From Ruminococcus sp. (GTDB lineage: Bacteria; Bacillota; Clostridia; Oscillospirales; Ruminococcaceae), in NCBI GenBank assembly GCA_017475555.1, contig JAFVFL010000007.1, forward strand, positions 41,353 to 105,352: DNA of 64,000 nt, written 5' to 3'. The position numbers and the translations under genes are program-made. The notes beneath the pieces were generated by a model. It made no database searches. It was not told the DNA's origin and saw only the letters and a list, made by a program, of their open reading frames with translations. This document shows, piece by piece, positions 62,199 to 64,000 of the stretch. Position 1 is the first letter of the stretch; each line of letters opens with the position of its first letter.

Positions 62199-63581
62199 AT
62201 GTACTGCATTTCATGCGGTAAGCTGATAGACGATGATTCAATATTCTGCGAATTCTGCGGAGAAAAGCAGATAAAGCCGGATATACCGGCGGATAAGCTG
62301 CCGGCTGTCCCGCTGCCGGAGGAAAAGGAAAAGACAAATGTCATACCGGTGATACCGGAAACGCCGGAGATACCCGAAATACCGGACAGTACCGAGGATA
62401 CGGAGGAGCTTGACGCTGAGGTCGCTGGTATCGGAGAGCTTCTCGGCGATGATATGCTCAGAAAATCGGCTAAAAAGGACAAAAAGCTGCCCGATGAGAC
62501 GTTTGACGATGAGGAGGCTGCGGACGACAGCTTCGCCCCGGCAGACTATAACGCCCGTTTCGGCGGCGAGCCTGACCCTGCACCCTTCTACGAAAGGCCG
62601 GAGTACGCTGCCGCTGAGGAGGAGTACGCCGAAACGACCGGTACGTCCGCAAAGACTGCGGTCAGGGTAGGTGCAGGCAGGAGGATAGGTGCTGTGCTGG
62701 TGTCAGTCTTTGCCATTGCAGTGCTGATTGTGCTCAGTCTCGCATTCAGCATAAGGCTCGGTGCGTCAGGTGAGCTTATCCGGAAAAGAACCGAGAGCAT
62801 GAGCATTGACAACGTGCTCGATGCGGATTTTGACGGAGAATCTTTTTCTGATAATATGTACGACGGGCTTGATTTTGCGGAAGCCGTCGGCGGCAAGACA
62901 GATAAATACAGCTTCAGGGATTTTATGGGACGAACAGAATTTCTGCACTTCGCCGGTGAAAAGCTCGCCGGATATGCCGACTGTATCGTGGGCGGAGGTG
63001 AAACAGACCCGTCAGTTACTGACAGCGATATCATCTCGTTCATGAAGGATTCAGACGAGGCTGCTCAGTCAGTCTACGGCAGCAGATTCAGCAGCGAAGC
63101 ACTTGACATCATGCGGAACGGACTTGAAAAAAACGGCTTCACTGACGCTGTATCGCTCGATTCTCTCAGCCGCAGCGTAGGAATATCATTGCAGAACCTC
63201 AGCTATATCTTCTCGTACATAACGATCGGGATATTCCTTGCACTTGAGCTTGTGCTGCTCATCTGGATCGCAATAATCCTCGACAGACAGATGAAATTTC
63301 TTGCCGGACGATACGGAGCAGTCTTCATCATAAGCGGAGCAGCTGTACTTCTTGTGGCTGCTGCGGTATCCCTCGGAGCAGCTGCGGCATACGTCCAGAC
63401 CGGATGGTTCGAGTTCTATGTGTGCTCATCGCTGACAGTCCCCTTTGCACTTTTTGCCGGCTGCACCGGTATTTTCGAGATCATTATCGGCATTATTTTC
63501 CACAAGATCTCCAGGCTTCTTCGTAATCGTGAAAAGCGGAACAAGGCGGTCGAAAAGGCACTTTCTGAGTATACTCTTTAA
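62199..63581 (+). CDS. Zinc-ribbon multi-pass membrane protein
   Basis: 460 residues. N-terminal zinc ribbon (YCISCGKLI ... CEFCGEKQ); a Pro/Glu/Ile-rich acidic linker with short PEIPEIP-type repeats (about 28-150); membrane helix one (about 163-187); an extracytoplasmic region of about 145 residues with no recognised fold; then three more helices (about 333-357, 366-388, 398-425) and a basic tail. GGAGG precedes the ATG. The layout resembles zinc-ribbon membrane proteins common in Firmicutes with unknown roles. It shares its zinc-ribbon-plus-linker design with the 59.7-kb gene. Confidence 0.75.
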   Translation: MYCISCGKLIDDDSIFCEFCGEKQIKPDIPADKLPAVPLPEEKEKTNVIPVIPETPEIPEIPDSTEDTEELDAEVAGIGELLGDDMLRKSAKKDKKLPDETFDDEEAADDSFAPADYNARFGGEPDPAPFYERPEYAAAEEEYAETTGTSAKTAVRVGAGRRIGAVLVSVFAIAVLIVLSLAFSIRLGASGELIRKRTESMSIDNVLDADFDGESFSDNMYDGLDFAEAVGGKTDKYSFRDFMGRTEFLHFAGEKLAGYADCIVGGGETDPSVTDSDIISFMKDSDEAAQSVYGSRFSSEALDIMRNGLEKNGFTDAVSLDSLSRSVGISLQNLSYIFSYITIGIFLALELVLLIWIAIILDRQMKFLAGRYGAVFIISGAAVLLVAAAVSLGAAAAYVQTGWFEFYVCSSLTVPFALFAGCTGIFEIIIGIIFHKISRLLRNREKRNKAVEKALSEYTL

Positions 63582-63659
63582 ATTGCCGGCTCCCCTGCCA
63601 TGCGGAGCGGAGTGTGCAGCATACGGCGTATACCCCGATATACCGGAAAATTTCAGCCG

Positions 63660-63723
63660 CAAAAAATTTTTTTGGAATTTTTTTGAAAAAACGCTTGACA
63701 AATCGGTCAAGCCGTGCTATAAT
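63660..63723 (+). promoter_or_regulatory. tRNA operon promoter with UP-like A/T tracts
   Basis: Consensus TTGACA (63695-63700), 17 nt, TGC-TATAAT (63718-63723). Directly upstream are phased A6/T7/T7/A6 tracts (63661-63691) like an UP element, as expected for stable-RNA promoters. Confidence 0.85.
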
Positions 63724-63777
63724 AAACAAGTCGCCGGAAATGAGAGCGGAATGCACTAAGCCTGATTTCCGGCAAGC

Positions 63778-63853
63778 GGGGGTTTAGCTCAGCTGGGAGA
63801 GCATCTGCCTTACAAGCAGAGGGTCACAGGTTCGAGCCCTGTAGTCCCCACCA
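63778..63853 (+). tRNA. tRNA-Val (TAC)
   Basis: 76 nt with encoded CCA. Acceptor GGGGGTT/AGTCCCC, D-arm AGCTCAGCTGGGAGAGC, anticodon loop CTTACAA (TAC) and T-arm GGTTCGAGCC. Confidence 0.95.
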
Positions 63854-63882
63854 ATTCCTTCTGCTGCGTGTGCAGCAGATAT

Positions 63883-63959
63883 GGCCCGGTAGTTCAGTTG
63901 GTTAGAACGCTAGCCTGTCACGCTAGAGGTCGTGAGTTCGAGCCTCATCCGGGTCGCCA
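63883..63959 (+). tRNA. tRNA-Asp (GTC)
   Basis: 77 nt with encoded CCA. Acceptor GGCCCGG/CCGGGTC, anticodon loop CTGTCAC (GTC), T-loop GTTCGAGCC. Confidence 0.95.
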
Positions 63960-63964
63960 TAAAT

Positions 63965-64000
63965 GCTTCTGTAGCTCAGTTGGTAGAGCAGAGGACTGAA
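63965..64000 (+). tRNA. tRNA-Phe (GAA), cut by window end
   Basis: Begins GCTTCTGTAGCTCAGTTGG and runs through the D-arm into the anticodon loop; the window stops at base 36, so the anticodon reads GAA (Phe). The 3' half is outside. Confidence 0.8.

Overview
The window comes from a low-to-mid GC Gram-positive gut or rumen Clostridium-class bacterium, most likely a cellulosome-making Ruminococcus (R. flavefaciens / R. champanellensis type). Five proteins end in dockerin-like modules. These are two GH9 cellulases, a GDSL esterase, a leucine-rich-repeat protein and a protein of unknown fold. A sixth protein combines a cohesin-like module, a papain-like peptidase and a dockerin. Gene order around rpmG-secE-nusG-rplK-rplA and hrcA-grpE-dnaK, the CIRCE element, and strong AGGAGG ribosome sites also fit Firmicutes. 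The species assignment is inference.

Layout. 0-3.6 kb: 3' part of birA, a holin-like/XhlA-like pair, a VWA lipoprotein and a solitary MazF-type toxin. 3.6-6.3 kb: the cohesin/peptidase/dockerin protein. 6.3-12.4 kb: a tight seven-gene minus-strand operon from thyX to a U32 peptidase (with mltG, a 5-formyl-THF cyclo-ligase and a DJ-1 protein). Its leader is occupied by a 158-bp MITE with TA target duplication. 12.5-16.5 kb: a SurA/PrsA-like lipoprotein, an LRR protein, a transglutaminase-like lipoprotein and a small membrane protein. 16.5-23.6 kb: a six-gene minus-strand signalling operon containing a zinc-ribbon LRR protein, Ser/Thr kinase, TerY-like VWA protein, PP2C phosphatase, GGDEF protein and a cytidine-deaminase-fold protein with a Gln/Gly/Tyr/Pro repeat tract. 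23.9-27.9 kb: the divergent operon, with a sugar-binding lipoprotein, a sensor with degenerate GGDEF and an OmpA-domain lipoprotein. 28.1-32.7 kb: the proBA operon with a 2-hydroxyacid dehydrogenase. 32.7-38.6 kb: two GH9 cellulases with structured leaders. 38.7-41.3 kb: the ribosomal/NusG/SecE operon with two L1-binding-site look-alikes. 41.4-50.9 kb: plsY, an HD protein, gpsA with the GDSL-dockerin esterase, fucO, a dockerin protein, queT under a preQ1-like riboswitch, guaB, and the LRR-dockerin. 50.9-58 kb: an amidohydrolase and the CIRCE-controlled hrcA-grpE-dnaK-(lipoprotein)-dnaJ block. 58-63.6 kb: a VanY-type peptidase, two zinc-ribbon proteins and mscL. 63.7 kb to the end: tRNA-Val, tRNA-Asp and a cut tRNA-Phe.

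How the genes fit together. Cellulosome components are scattered as single genes among housekeeping operons rather than gathered in one locus, as expected when dockerins are assembled on scaffoldins encoded elsewhere. The strongest candidate for an under-described system is the 16.5-27.9 kb island: a kinase/phosphatase/VWA triad joined to a deaminase-like low-complexity protein and a diguanylate cyclase, back to back with a sugar-binding protein/GGDEF/OmpA signalling unit. Promoters are strikingly uniform: nearly all have a 17-nt spacer and most carry an extended -10 TGn. No CRISPR array, rRNA or complete insertion sequence was seen.
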